Assembly: GCA_027576995.1 (NCBI GenBank)
Contig: JANBQC010000163.1
Coordinates: 1-48,979, forward strand
Source: Dimargaris cristalligena
Taxonomy: Eukaryota; Kickxellomycota; Dimargaritomycetes; Dimargaritales; Dimargaritaceae
Reading direction: 5' to 3'
Length of the DNA stretch: 48,979 nucleotides
Part shown: positions 21,444-32,301 of the stretch, one piece after another
Layout: every line of letters starts with the position of its first letter
Numbering within the stretch: the stretch's first letter is position 1
The notes under the pieces: model-generated
What the model was told of the DNA's origin: nothing
The model's input: only the letters and a program-made list of their open reading frames with translations
The model's database searches: none
Position numbers and translations under genes: made by a program

Positions 21444-23671
21444 ATGTTCCGACTACTGCGAGACCAGCCCAGTTGCTTGCGGGCCCTTCAGGTAAGTTCA
21501 GACTATGTGTGTGTTCCTATAGGTAGACTCATTCGCAGACCCTCCCCCACAGTCTCAGAGCCCATCTCTTAAGCCAGGCCGCAACCCCCGTTGTATATAC
21601 TAGTTCAACTCCCAGGCCATAAAAGGGCATGTCTCCATCCGGCCACTTAGACCCAGCCAAGCCTATCGGACTGCCACCAACTTGAAAATGAAGCTAACGA
21701 CCCTCTTTTGAATATGTCTTTAATCGACACTTTCACCTGCACCCTCGCTGACCTCTAGAAAACTCCTCGGGCCACGACCAACCCGATTAGGTTATCCATT
21801 TCCCTCGTCCGTTCGGCACACACCCTCGGCAGTCCACAGGTAATCTTCGTTTATAACCAAAATATCCTCTTGCAAACTCCAGTCTGCCCACCAAATACCA
21901 TCCCGTTGCGCGTTCCCCGAAAGCGTGGAAATCCACCTGATCCTTAATCCATTTACCCCGGGGGCTAATTACCACGTAGCAATTGACTGGCATATACCGC
22001 CGACATCTTTGTCCGTCAATTAGTTCCTTGTGACTAGACTATACCCATTTAACTCCTCTTTTCTCATAAACTATGCCAATACTGACTGCCACAATCAGCG
22101 GCTAACTCGCGACGCATGCCTAACCCGGCCCCTTCGCATCGGCTTAACGGGCCCTACTGCATCCCGCCTGTTCCACACCTCTGGGGCCAGCCACAAGGTT
22201 GTTCCCTTCAACCTCGCGGACATTGGTGAAGGCATCACTGAGTGTGAGATTATCCAATGGTAGGTTCAGCGGCCCATTCCACCCATGCCCTACTTTAAAA
22301 TCCATCGAGTAATATGGACTATACTCGCCGTCTTCCCGGCTCCTTAAACCATCCACTAATCCGAAGACCCATCCACCTAAAACCCACCATGTCTCCTTAT
22401 GACGATACAGGTTCGTTAAGCCTGGTGATACCATTGCTCAGTTTGATAAGATCTGCGAAGTCCAGTCGGACAAGGCCTCCGTGGAAATTACCTCCCGCTA
22501 TGATGGCCGCGTAAGTAAGCTCTACTATGATGCTGGGGCGGTAGCTAACGTCGGCAAACCTCTTGTGGACATTGAAGTCGGTGATGAGGGCGGGGAGGTT
22601 GATCCTGAGTTATCCGAGCCCGCCTCCGCTCCAAAGGTCCCTCCTCCTACCCCCAGTGCCCCAGCTCCGTCAACCAGCCCATCGATTCCTCCCCAGCTTG
22701 CTTCCACTGCGGCTCAGGATATCATTGCCATTCCGGCTGTTCGACGGTTGGCCAAAGAACATTCACTTAATCTAGCCCATATCCAAGGCACGGGCAAAGG
22801 AGGTCGCATCACCAAGGAAGACGTCCTCAACCACCTCAATGAAGGTCCCGCCGCCCAATCACCGCCAGCCCCTTCCGCGTCGGCGACCCTATCCATGGCT
22901 GGGTCAGTCGAGGAGAGACCCCTGGCCAACATTGAACGGGCCATGTACAAATCCATGACCGCGTCCCGCACCATCCCGGATTTTATCTTCACCGACGAAT
23001 TGGAGCTGGACACCCTAATGGGTCTGCGGCAACAACTTAATGGCTGGTTGACCGCCTCGGGCCAGGCCGCCGGGGGCCCCGGTCTGGACAAGGTGTCCTA
23101 CATGCCCTTCATGATCAAGGCCCTGTCCCTCGCCCTGGCCAAGTACCCCATTCTCAACGCCGCTATCCTCCACGAAGACCAGGGCGCCGACCGGGCGCGC
23201 ATCCAATTCCGCGCCTCCCACAATATTGCCCTGGCGATGGACACCCCCCAGGGGCTCATTGTACCCAACATTAAAGACGTCCAGGCAAAAACTTTACTCG
23301 AGGTGGCCCAGGAATTGCAACGACTGGTGGCGGCGGGCAAGCGCAACGGCCTGGGTCCCGCAGATATGAAACACGCCACCATCACCTTGTCCAACGTGGG
23401 CATGATCGGCGGTACGAAACTGGGACCCGTCGTGCCGTCCGGTACCATGTGCATCGGGGCCATTGGGAAAATCCAGCGGTTGCCGCGGTTCGACATGGTC
23501 ACGGATCCCATCACCCAAGTGACCCGGGAGGTGGTCGTTCCGAAACATATTGTCAATGTGAGTTGGGCGGCGGACCACCGCGTTGTGGACGGGGCTACAA
23601 TGGCCCGGTTTGCGGTGTACTGGCAGAGTATACTACAAAACCCCGGCCTATTCCTGGCCCAGCTTAAATAG
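21444..23671 (+). CDS. DBT: Branched-chain alpha-ketoacid dehydrogenase E2 (lipoamide acyltransferase)
   Basis: Three exons: 21444-21491, 22099-22259, 22411-23671 (489 aa; human DBT 482). Exon 1 encodes MFRLLRDQPSCLRALQ, a basic, mitochondrial-targeting start, followed by GTAAGT. Exon 2 continues the presequence (SRLFHTS) into the lipoyl domain (LADIGEGITECEI). The exon 2/3 junction splits the Trp codon before FVKPGD. The lipoylated Lys is in VQSDKASVE (about residue 91). After a Pro/Ala linker comes the peripheral-subunit-binding domain (IPAVRRLAKEH...GTGKGGRITKEDV), then the catalytic acyltransferase domain ending with the HxxxD motif ADHRVVDG (His about 459). It forms the core of the mitochondrial complex degrading Leu, Ile and Val. 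The 608-base first intron could hide a further small exon. Confidence 0.93.
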
Positions 23672-24490
23672 AATCCACCCGATGCATGCATGATGGGGTG
23701 GGTCTAGTATGGCCCTCCGTATTCGTTAATGTTCCCGATTCGACCCTTAATCTCTTCTACTGACTGAGGTATCCGCTACCCAAGTCCACTATATATTATT
23801 CGTTATCTAGATGTCTATTGTTTATCCCTGCGGCCCTACCGAAATTATCCTAATGAAAAGCTGAGGTTGCTATTTACTTATTCGTGAGCGATTCTTTTAC
23901 GAATAGAAGGTGATTTGCGGATGTTGGCCAGCTCAAATACTTGTAGGGTTTCTCAGTCTACTGCCAATATATATTGCTTTTTTAGCAAGGCATGTCCAAC
24001 CCAGCGGATCTGGCTATATTTTGCCCTTATAAACCCCACTCTTCAATTGATCCATTAACTTAGAATTTGCCCAGTGAGACAAATCAAGTATGGCGGGAAT
24101 CGTTAGCGAAAAATTGGCGTGGAGCCATCACCCGTGGCGGTTCTTTAGAGGAAGGTTTGGGATATGAACTGTATATATTCTAATGGTCCTACAAGCTGGA
24201 CCAAAAAGACAGCGATTGAGAATAGTAGTCATGTGAAGTTTGTGTTTAATCCTGGATTCTCTTAGGTTGGAATTTCAAAAAAGTGATTTGCTCGTCCACG
24301 CCTTCGGCAGGCTGTTCTACCAAACAATACAATATATATTGGTAGAAACATTGAATATCTTTATTGGTTAAGTGCCTCTGGGAAAAAGATAAAGTCACAT
24401 ATACCAATTCAAGTGGAGAAGCCGCTAGAGTGAATAGCCCGCCGCAAATGCTACATAAATGAAATAGAAAGAAACTCGGATTAAGCATAG
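23672..24490. other. Convergent intergenic spacer
   Basis: Separates BCKDH E2 (+) and uL13m (-). AT-rich, with no exon recognised; one minus-strand open frame next to the uL13m stop shows no coding character. Confidence 0.6.
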
Positions 24491-25671
24491 TTACTCTATA
24501 GGGACACAGGGCAAGGGAACCTTAGTGTCGTAGATTTTGGTGATGTTCTCTGCGTAGGGATGTTTATCGTCAGGGAAGATAAAGAGGCGGGTCAACCGGG
24601 GATTTTGTAGCCGGTTTTTGGGCAACATGCCTTTGACGGCTTTCCGAATAATCTAAATTGGTATAATAAGGGTAAATGTAAGGAATACAGGCGTGTATAA
24701 TTAGTATGATGAGATCAGGTGTGTGAAGGCATTCGAAATAGTTGAAACCAAATTTAGTCTTAAGAGTGGGACGCCCTATAGCATTGTTTTTATTACGGTT
24801 CTAAATGCCGAATTTTTGAAAATGAAGTTTCTTACAACGTACCTCACTCGGATTGCGCTCCAGAAGCCGGGCAAACGGGATTTCCTTCAATCCACCGGGA
24901 TAACCAGAGTGGCGGTAGTACATTTTTTGCTCGGCCTTCTTTCCGGAGACGTAGATGTCCCGGGCGTTGATAACCACTACGTAGTCACCGCAGTCGGCTA
25001 GTCATGCGTAAATCAGGTTGCATATTTAATCAAAATACCAATATAGTTTCAAGGCGAGGTGAGGTGAGATAGGATTAAGGGACCCCCACAAAAAATACGA
25101 GATTCGACTCAGGTATGGACTAACCCAAGATATAATAGTTATATTTATATATAATTGACAGCAACGTATAAAAGTATTAAATCACTGTTTAGATGGGATC
25201 CACAAACCCCAGTAAAAATCGATAAACTTACCAGCGGGATCAAAAATAGGCTTGTGCTTGCCCATCAGAGTAGTCGCAATGCGGGTGGAGACACGGCCCA
25301 GAACCTGTCCCCGGGCGTCTACGAGGTGCCATAGACGGGCATAGGCTAAACCAGTCTATTATGCCGGGAACAAGGGAGAAATTGAGGTAAAAAATATATA
25401 CGGACAAAAAGGGTCACTGAGATTAGCAAGCTGGGTAGGGTAGAGGAGTGTGAACCTAGCCTTGGTCCAAACCTGGCTGGCCAAGTGGCGGGCGTTTGGC
25501 TCACTCGATCGACGACCAGGTTATAAGTGGGGAGGACGTTAACCGCCGGGAATTCGGTCGTCGAAGCCCAAAGGCATTGCACGATCGGCGCATCCTGGTG
25601 AAGCAGGGTCACTTTTGGATCGCACGGTTGTGGGTTGTGGGCACACTTACATTGCCGATGGCGGTGGACAT
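24491..25671 (-). CDS. MRPL23: Mitochondrial large-subunit ribosomal protein uL13m
   Basis: Four minus-strand exons: 25671-25651, 25355-25232, 24997-24843, 24652-24491 (153 aa; yeast Mrpl23 is 163). Exon 1 gives MSTAIGN, followed by GTAAGT; exon 2 starts [20 protein letters not shown], exon 3 [14 protein letters not shown] and later [13 protein letters not shown], exon 4 [11 protein letters not shown] and [11 protein letters not shown]. These are the signature blocks of the L13 family in order. Junction phases agree at all three introns; the acceptor at 25356 (CATAATAG) is preferred over a later one because it restores TGLAYAR. The protein is a structural component of the mitoribosomal large subunit. 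It is divergent from the acyl-CoA synthetase gene about 1.1 kb away. Confidence 0.93.
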
Positions 25672-26760
25672 GGTGAACAACTAAGAAATGTAGGGGAAGT
25701 GGTTAGTCGGACAAGAATATCTAATGCGTCAAAGTGATTCAAGATTTTTGCTTGATCGTTGTTGGGTCGAGTTTGGAGTAGGGGTCTGATTTGCCACTGG
25801 ATCTATGGACCTGTTCTGCATTGCATTCCGCTATTACTGAGTAACTAACTACTCTACTCTACCTATTAGGTTAGGCGGCAGGCTAATCAATATAAAATGG
25901 TCCCGTGGTGGGACATGGATTTGCTGATAATCAAATGCTCCCCTCAATTTCCCAGGTCTTTTTTAACCCTTGAGCCACATTACCTATGTGGATACTTAAT
26001 AAATCAGAACAATAATACATTAACATCTGAATTGGTTACATTAATTACCACATCACAAGATTTGGTTCAAATATTACCTTAAATCAATGGAGTTTCCGAT
26101 GGCTGGCCCCATGGTCTTAAATACTATCCTGTACGTCGGTCTGTCTACATCATCATAATATAGTTATGCCCCTCCACTGAAGCTATAGCTAAGTTGACTG
26201 GCAAGGGCTACTATATTGGGTTATTCGCTGTATTTGAATTGAACCTTGGGACATTCTCCGCCTCCCCCAAGACCGACTGTTGTGTAGACTTTGCCACTCT
26301 AACTATATACACCTATGCCAAGCAAAGCCCAGTTGAGCCTCAGGCTTGGTTAGTTGACTCACATCAAATAACACCCGCCTCCCTACCCTTCACTGCCCAT
26401 GCGCCTCCCCCCCCTTGCGAATGGATAAGGCGTACCCATTACCATGCAGCTGCATTTGAGGATTTTATGACGCCTAAACTGAGTGCGTAAGCCCTCTCCC
26501 CTGGACATGAAAGGGGTAGGCAGGTGGGGGAGTATGAAACGGATCAGAGCATACCTACCTCTGCCTGTTTTCTCCGAAATACCCATTCATTTCCTGCCGA
26601 ACCCACTCCCAACTACATGGATTTGGCCTACCACGTATTGCCATATAAAGCTGAGCTACCACCCCTCGCCTCCCTAATTGCACATCTTTTACCCTGTAAC
26701 TAACTACTATTTTCCTTAATAACCTGCTTCTAGTCCTTGACGCCGCCTATATTCCACACC
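25672..26760. other. Divergent intergenic region
   Basis: Lies between the uL13m start (-) and the acyl-CoA synthetase start (+), so both promoters should be here. Open frames at 25897-26082 and 26194-26490 have no recognisable product. Pyrimidine-rich sequence precedes the synthetase ATG. Confidence 0.6.
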
Positions 26761-28464
26761 ATGATATTCAAGTCCATCTATCCGTCAATTGACATCCCAG
26801 CCCTCGACATTGGCCAATTTATCCTACAGCACATCGATACCCATGAATTTTGGCAAGACCGCACCCGCCCCGTTTACATCGATGCCGCCACGGCCGAAGT
26901 ATTGACCGTGGGCCAATTCCGCACCCAAGTCACCGAACTGGCTTCCGGTTGGCGGCACCGGGTGAACCTTAAACCGGGCACCGTCGTGGCGATGGTGTCC
27001 CCCAACACTATTTTTTTCGGTGTCCTGACTTTGAGTGTTATCCTCGCCGGGGGGGTGGTCGCTTTTGTGAATCCGACGTACACGGCAGGTGAAATGGCCT
27101 ATCAACTCCAGGACTCGGGGGCGCATTACATGGTCGTCGATAATGAAATAGCGACCAAGACCTTGGAGGCGGCCACCATGGCGGAATTGCCCCACAGCCG
27201 GATTTATCAAACGGGCCCTTCCCCATCGGACCCTAAAGAAAGAGGGGGGAGAGGAGGAATGACCGGGTCGAGCCTGCCTTCAATTATGGAACAGCGGGAT
27301 ACCCGGCCCTGGCAACAACCCCCGACCATACCCCCCAATACGCCCGCCTACATTTGCTATTCATCCGGCACCACCGGTTTATCCAAAGGTGTCGTACTCA
27401 CCCACCGCAATATGGTCGCCAACGTCAGCCAAGTCAACGCCTTTACAACCCATAACCAAAACACCCATAATGGCCAAACCCTGGCTGGAGTTCTCCCTCT
27501 GTTCCATACGTATGCCCTCCACCTGCTTCTCCACCTCAATTTCATCCAAGGGTTTACCACCATCATATTCCGGAAATTTCGCTTCGAACCCTTCTTACAA
27601 GCTGTGGAGCGGTTCCGTATCCACTGCGCCTATTTGGTACCCCCTGTGATTGTAGCCCTGTTCAAAAACCCGTTGACCAAACTCTACGACTTGTCGTCGT
27701 TAAACCGCGTAGTTTCCGGGGCTGCGCCATTCTCAGCCGAGTTGGTCAAGGAAATCCTGGATTGCTACCATACCCGGGTTCACCAGGGGTACGGACTTTC
27801 GGAGGCCTCCCCCGTGGTGTTATTCACTGCCCCCCAGACCCAAGACTTGGGGTCCGTCGGTATCCTCATACCTAATATGGAGGCCAAGTTTGTGGACGGG
27901 AAGGGTAAGGAGTTGGGCTACGGCGAACAAGGCGAACTCTGCATCCGGGGGCCTAATGTTATGTTGGGATACCTGAATAACCCCGAAGCCACGGCCCAAA
28001 CCATCGACGCCGACGGATTCCTGCACACGGGTGACTTGGGTTATGTGGATGAGAATGGCGAGTTTTATATTACCGACCGGTTTAAGGAACTCATCAAATA
28101 CAAGGGGTTCCAAGTCCCCCCCGCCGAACTGGAGGCTATTCTGGTAGCCCACCCCAAGGTACGCGATGTAGTCGTCATTGGCGTGAATGACGTGCAACAA
28201 ATCACCGAAGTGCCGCGGGCGCTGGTCGTACTGCAGCCCAAATATCAAAGGGACGACTCCCAGCTGTCCCGAGCTGCTGTGGCCCAGGAACTCATCGCAT
28301 ATGTGAATAGTCAAGTGGCCCATCATAAACATTTGCGAGGGGGTGTATATTTCATCGATGCAATCGTCAAGTCCGCTGCTGGTAAAATCCTGCGCCGGGA
28401 AATGCGTGAGATGCATCTCAAATCGATTCAGGCGCGGGAGGACGAGGGCTTAGGTATGGCGTAG
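26761..28464 (+). CDS. Acyl-CoA synthetase, 4-coumarate:CoA-ligase-like (AMP-forming)
   Basis: A single exon of 567 aa from ATG 26761. The ANL-superfamily order is clear: AMP-binding P-loop SSGTTGLSKGV (about 201-211), HxYxL-type segment PLFHTYAL, GYGLSEASP, then TGDLGYVDENGEFYITDRFKELIKYKG at the domain hinge, and the catalytic Lys region VKSAAGKILRR near the C-terminus. Such enzymes activate a carboxylic acid to the acyl-adenylate and transfer it to CoA. The closest family is 4CL-like; the natural acid cannot be read from sequence. A low-complexity insert (PSDPKERGGRGG) lies just before the P-loop. It ends EGLGMA, so the peroxisomal PTS1 tripeptide common in this family is missing. AATAAA-type signals lie near 28573. 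Confidence 0.9.
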   Translation: MIFKSIYPSIDIPALDIGQFILQHIDTHEFWQDRTRPVYIDAATAEVLTVGQFRTQVTELASGWRHRVNLKPGTVVAMVSPNTIFFGVLTLSVILAGGVVAFVNPTYTAGEMAYQLQDSGAHYMVVDNEIATKTLEAATMAELPHSRIYQTGPSPSDPKERGGRGGMTGSSLPSIMEQRDTRPWQQPPTIPPNTPAYICYSSGTTGLSKGVVLTHRNMVANVSQVNAFTTHNQNTHNGQTLAGVLPLFHTYALHLLLHLNFIQGFTTIIFRKFRFEPFLQAVERFRIHCAYLVPPVIVALFKNPLTKLYDLSSLNRVVSGAAPFSAELVKEILDCYHTRVHQGYGLSEASPVVLFTAPQTQDLGSVGILIPNMEAKFVDGKGKELGYGEQGELCIRGPNVMLGYLNNPEATAQTIDADGFLHTGDLGYVDENGEFYITDRFKELIKYKGFQVPPAELEAILVAHPKVRDVVVIGVNDVQQITEVPRALVVLQPKYQRDDSQLSRAAVAQELIAYVNSQVAHHKHLRGGVYFIDAIVKSAAGKILRREMREMHLKSIQAREDEGLGMA

Positions 28465-28777
28465 TGAGCATCACCCATTAGGGTATTCCGGCATACTTGG
28501 CCGGAGTTAGGCAGTGGCTATTTTACAAGAAGTCGTTTACTACCACCTCTGTTATTGATGTATTTTTCAATTATAAATAAACCCTACGTAATAAACAACA
28601 GTATATGTTTTCTTAAAGAGCAATGCAGCTTTGATCCGGTGAATCTCCCAATTTCTTGGTTATAGTATTTGGGGCTGGCGACTATAAGCCAATAGCCATT
28701 TATTTTTATTATTAACCTTACACGGGCAAATCTGCCGAGTAAAAATATATAGATACGGTACGGGTGATTTGATCACG
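28465..28777. other. Short convergent spacer
   Basis: Contains overlapping AATAAA-type poly(A) signals for the plus-strand synthetase near 28572-28595. Nothing else is seen. Confidence 0.6.
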
Positions 28778-30388
28778 CTAGCGAGCAAACAGTTCAATGT
28801 GTTTCTCGACTACCGCCACCATATCCAACTGGGTCAGCGACTTGACGGGCAACTCCTTCCGTAATGTAAACTGGCATGATTTGTAGACTTGGTTCCAGAC
28901 ATCCTTAAAGTCCGAGTGATTTCGATCAATTCCCATGCGCGCCAAGCCCTTCACAATCAGTTTCTTCAGGGCCACTTTGTTCTCGGCTTCAATGGGCCCT
29001 GCGGTGACGGACGATGGCTGACTAGAAGGTAAGTCAGTAGAGGAGGATGAAGGGGGAGGGGGGGTGGAGCTTAGGGAGATGGAGCCCGGGAGAGAATGTC
29101 GCATTCCACGGGCGATGCGTCTATGGGCCCGGTTGGCGTGGGTTTGGCGGCCAGCGGTTAAGTCCTGCAAGGATTCGGTGGATGCCTTTAGAGTTGGAGT
29201 GGGCCAGGTGGTTGTTTAATATAAATTACGTATATAAATATATTTCAATCAAAATGGGGGGGATGAGATGATATGTGTAATCGAACAAATATGTATTTTA
29301 CTGGAGAATGCAGACACTATTCTTTATAGCCGAATCACTTCACATGTTGGTTGAACTAAATTTCGATGACTTACCTTGGATGAGAGGAGGCGAACGGGGC
29401 CTTGCAGAGTTGGTGATGATAATTCCAGCTGCATAGACTGGCGGCGACTGTCGGGACACGGCGAAATCAACGGACTGTCCGCGGTGGCTAATAGAGACCG
29501 AACGCCCAACCCACTTTTCATCCGATGAATACCTGAGTGCCGCCGGTTATTGTTGGTTAGCAAGTCCTTCAGCGAATTGGATCGACGAAGATGATGCTCG
29601 GAAAGGAAAGGATGATTCGGAGTGAGGCCTGATCGATCGAACGGAACGGATGGTATTGTAGTGGCGGTAGTCGTGGACGAAGAGGAACTGGATAATCGGG
29701 TATCGACGTCGGCATTAGACGGGTAGGGTCGGACAGACAGTGATTCTACGCCAATGGATACGGAGGAACCTTTGGACCGTTGGTGAGAGTTCAGGTGCTG
29801 AAGTAAATCATCTGTATGTGTGATTAAAATTCGCAATGAAAAGAGGGGTAAATGATAGGGTTTGTTAATCAAGCGATCTGGCCCATGCTTCACCATCAAT
29901 GGGAAGCCATAGATCGAGAGGCGTACCAAAGGTCCCACAACGGGCTACAAAATCCATTACTCGGTATTCTGATTAGCGAATTATCATTGATTAATGGGGT
30001 ACCTACCGTAGCCAGACGCATGATCAGTGATTGGGAAATTGGCCATTGAAGGACAGGCTTTAACAGCGGACCAGCTAATACTAATTATATCCGACATGGA
30101 CCGTAACGTCGAGGCCCGTAGTCGAAGTCGGCCGTCCGTCTGACCCCGCATATCCGATCCAATGGTAGCAGCGCTCCGTTCGACCCATAGAAGAACGTGA
30201 AGTGGCGTCGAGCCGTCGGGTATATTTTCTGCTTCGGGAAAGTGTTCAATAAGTGGACGATGGCGACGACTATTTTAATAACCAGAGTACTGGGAAGTCA
30301 GTACATAAAGGGAGTCTAAAATACCGGCAATTGGCACCAGATCAGTGCGCATTTCCCTGGGGTACATGGCCGCGTGCGTGGACATCAT
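28778..30388 (-). CDS. Sld7-like protein (C-terminal dimerisation domain type)
   Basis: Tentative minus-strand model: 30388-30325, 30228-30007, 29811-29375, 29185-28778 (376 aa). The last two junctions are solid: TAC G|GTAGGT to ATACAG|AT GAT makes GYDDLLQHL, and AAG|GTAAGT joins ACTCTAAAG. The middle is Ser/Arg-rich and disordered. The C-terminus (NKVALKKLIVKGLARMGI, then HSDFKDVWNQVYKSC and the QFTLRKE segment) resembles, from memory, the Sld7 C-terminal domain, which dimerises and partners Sld3/treslin in replication origin firing. The 5' end is uncertain: a separate plausible start (MVARIIDITKPS, minus strand near 30505-30535) could be a first exon, but I could not join it in phase. High confidence that a gene is here; moderate on family. 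Confidence 0.5.
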
Positions 30389-30957
30389 CAATCGAATAAT
30401 TTACCTATAGATTTACTTGATTGAGACCGCGAGTGTCGTCGACTGTTCGACTTCGAGACGGGATCATTGGATGGTTTTGTAATATCAATGATGCGGGCTA
30501 CCATAGCGTATGAACTATCATTGACACACATTTCCTACACAAAATGATAAGTACGGTATAAAAGACCATTGGAGCCACGTGGTTAATTACAGCATATCCC
30601 TTGGTACACGGGAATGCTACCAGTGGCCATTTAATTGAATCCAAGCAAGAGTAAACGGTGATATTATTGTGGATTAAAAGGACTGGTTTACCTACCGGTA
30701 TGGCGGCGAGGGATTTATGTAGCCATTGACCATTTGTCAGCCCGGAACCAGGTGCGGTGTAGCTATAGTGGGGAGATATGGGAAGGATCCGTGTATGGGG
30801 AATGGGGATCAGGCAGCGGGTACAGTTGCCTTGGCATTAGTTAATTGAGGGTTAGTTTAATAATGCAGAGCGATAAGTGATGGGACTTGCTAGGGGTAGA
30901 ATAAACCAATTGCAATATTACGGACACATGAAACCAAGTCCGTTTTTAGATTTGACG
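30389..30957. other. Spacer with a possible extra 5' exon of the Sld7-like gene
   Basis: Minus-strand 30533-30420 contains ATG starts followed by about 35 codons (ARIIDITKPSNDP, then an SR-rich stretch) and GTAAAT donors. No phase-compatible join to the next exon was found. The remainder has no recognised content. Confidence 0.4.
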
Positions 30958-31628
30958 TTATTCATGACAACGAAGATAACTAGAAACAGAAATAGAGGGC
31001 CAGTGCTACACTTACACGGAGAAATTGGTTTCGCCAAAAGCCAATACGGGGACTGTGGCGATCAATATTGGGGCTACCAACTCAAGGGTACCCTCGAGCA
31101 CGGTACAACCATCAGCCTCTCCAAAGTCTATAGGGGGCCGGCCAGGACTAGCAGGCCGCTGGTTGGGAATAAAAAATACCCGTGAATCTGGCACACCAAG
31201 TGTAGAGCGATATTGACGGCCCCGTCGTAATATATATATATATATATATATGGTTGTTTGTTTGCTTTAGTTATCTAGTAATGGGGTGTAGGTCAATGGT
31301 TTAAGTCCAAATGGCTAGAGACACCTGGTGGTGTCCGCTCTTATACAACTAGCACAGCCAGAAGTTGCGAGACTGGAATATTAATATTGGTGATATTATC
31401 CCTTCAATGGGACAATAAGTTAGGCCGATGGGCGCATAACAGCCGGGCATAGCAAACCAGACGTTAGTTGTATTGCCCATACGAGTTCCCGGATGTGAGG
31501 TATATTATATATGGCCTACCTGTGGGCTCTTCGCTGTCCGTCGGAGCGACATTAGTATGACCTGGGGCAATGGGCTGGCATATGTAGACGGGTGGAGGTG
31601 TTGCGGGAGAGGCGGCCACTGTGAACAT
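30958..31628 (-). CDS. Small hypothetical protein, three exons, about 100 aa
   Basis: Minus strand: 31628-31520, 31187-31016, 30979-30958. Donors are ACAG|GTAGGC and CCGT|GTAAGT; acceptors are GTGTGCCAG and TTTCTAG; phases 1 and 2 match. The first 36 residues are Pro/Ala/Thr-rich. The second exon gives DSRVFFIPNQRP, IDFGEADGC and a hydrophobic, beta-like stretch LELVAPILIATVPVLAFGE; the end is VYLRCHE. Third positions of exon 2 are C/G-rich. The larger intron carries a (TA)n tract. I do not recognise the family; the hydrophobic stretch might be a membrane segment or a beta-domain core. Confidence 0.4.
31231..31251. repeat. (TA)n microsatellite
   Basis: An uninterrupted TA run in the first intron of the small hypothetical gene at 30958-31628. 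Confidence 0.9.
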
Positions 31629-32301
31629 AATGAGACGGGTTATATGCGAAGTAAAATAGGAATGGGTCAAATTCTCAGTGGAATGAGGGAGAGTGCTATT
31701 TAGTTTAGCTGTGCGCGATAGGTTGCTCCGAAGACCTTTTTGACCCTGCTTATTTTTTCCCTACCAAGCCCAGTTTGACACCACCAAGTGAAGATGATAA
31801 AGAGGCGCTGGATATTCTCGTTAATGCATTCATTAGCCATGGCTAGTGGGTGTGGTGGGGGGTTTAATGGGAAAATTATTTACGATACACTAAATTTAAT
31901 GGGCCTTTTATTGTACCACCCAAATAAATACTAAGGCCTAGACTATATCCATCTATCTACCTTGGCCCACCAGTTCGCTTAAAAGGAGTATGTCTACTAT
32001 ACTAATAACAACGCACATTCCAACTCGAAGGCCCAGAGACTTCTTCCTGGGTTGCATTGCATTGCTAATGGACCAGACCGAAACCATTGCTACCTTTAGC
32101 AAACCCTGACTGGTACATATTACCCCCTTCCTTCTTACCCATTAGTTATTCATTCTATCCACATTACCAACCCTTCCTCCCATCTCAGCCTGGTTAACCA
32201 GCTCATCCCACCCGGCGTCACTTCCGCAGGCCATTGCCCTCGCCCTTAATCACTTCTGCAATACTGCGTCCGAGGCCCGTTCGCCTGCACCGTTTACCAC
32301 C
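31629..32301. other. Divergent intergenic region
   Basis: Lies between the small minus-strand gene and the DUF1746 gene. A short plus-strand segment (31769-31850, after acceptor AAGCCCAG) reads PPSEDDKEALDILVNAF and ends in TAG, but has no partner exons. Otherwise it is leader and promoter sequence. Confidence 0.45.

Noticed and set aside
23098..23691. 197-codon open frame on the minus strand opposite BCKDH E2
   Set aside because: It is a shadow of the C/G-rich third positions of the E2 gene; no start or splice context and no family likeness.
27820..28416. 198-codon minus-strand open frame opposite the acyl-CoA synthetase
   Set aside because: A shadow frame; the plus strand carries the conserved ANL motifs.
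31231..31251. Possible CRISPR or structured repeat arrays among the simple repeats in the window
   Set aside because: All are plain microsatellites without spacers; this is a eukaryotic sequence.
31270..31350. Possible tRNA-like segment (GGTTTAAGTCC)
   Set aside because: No cloverleaf arms or acceptor stem could be formed around it; no tRNA was found in the window by eye.
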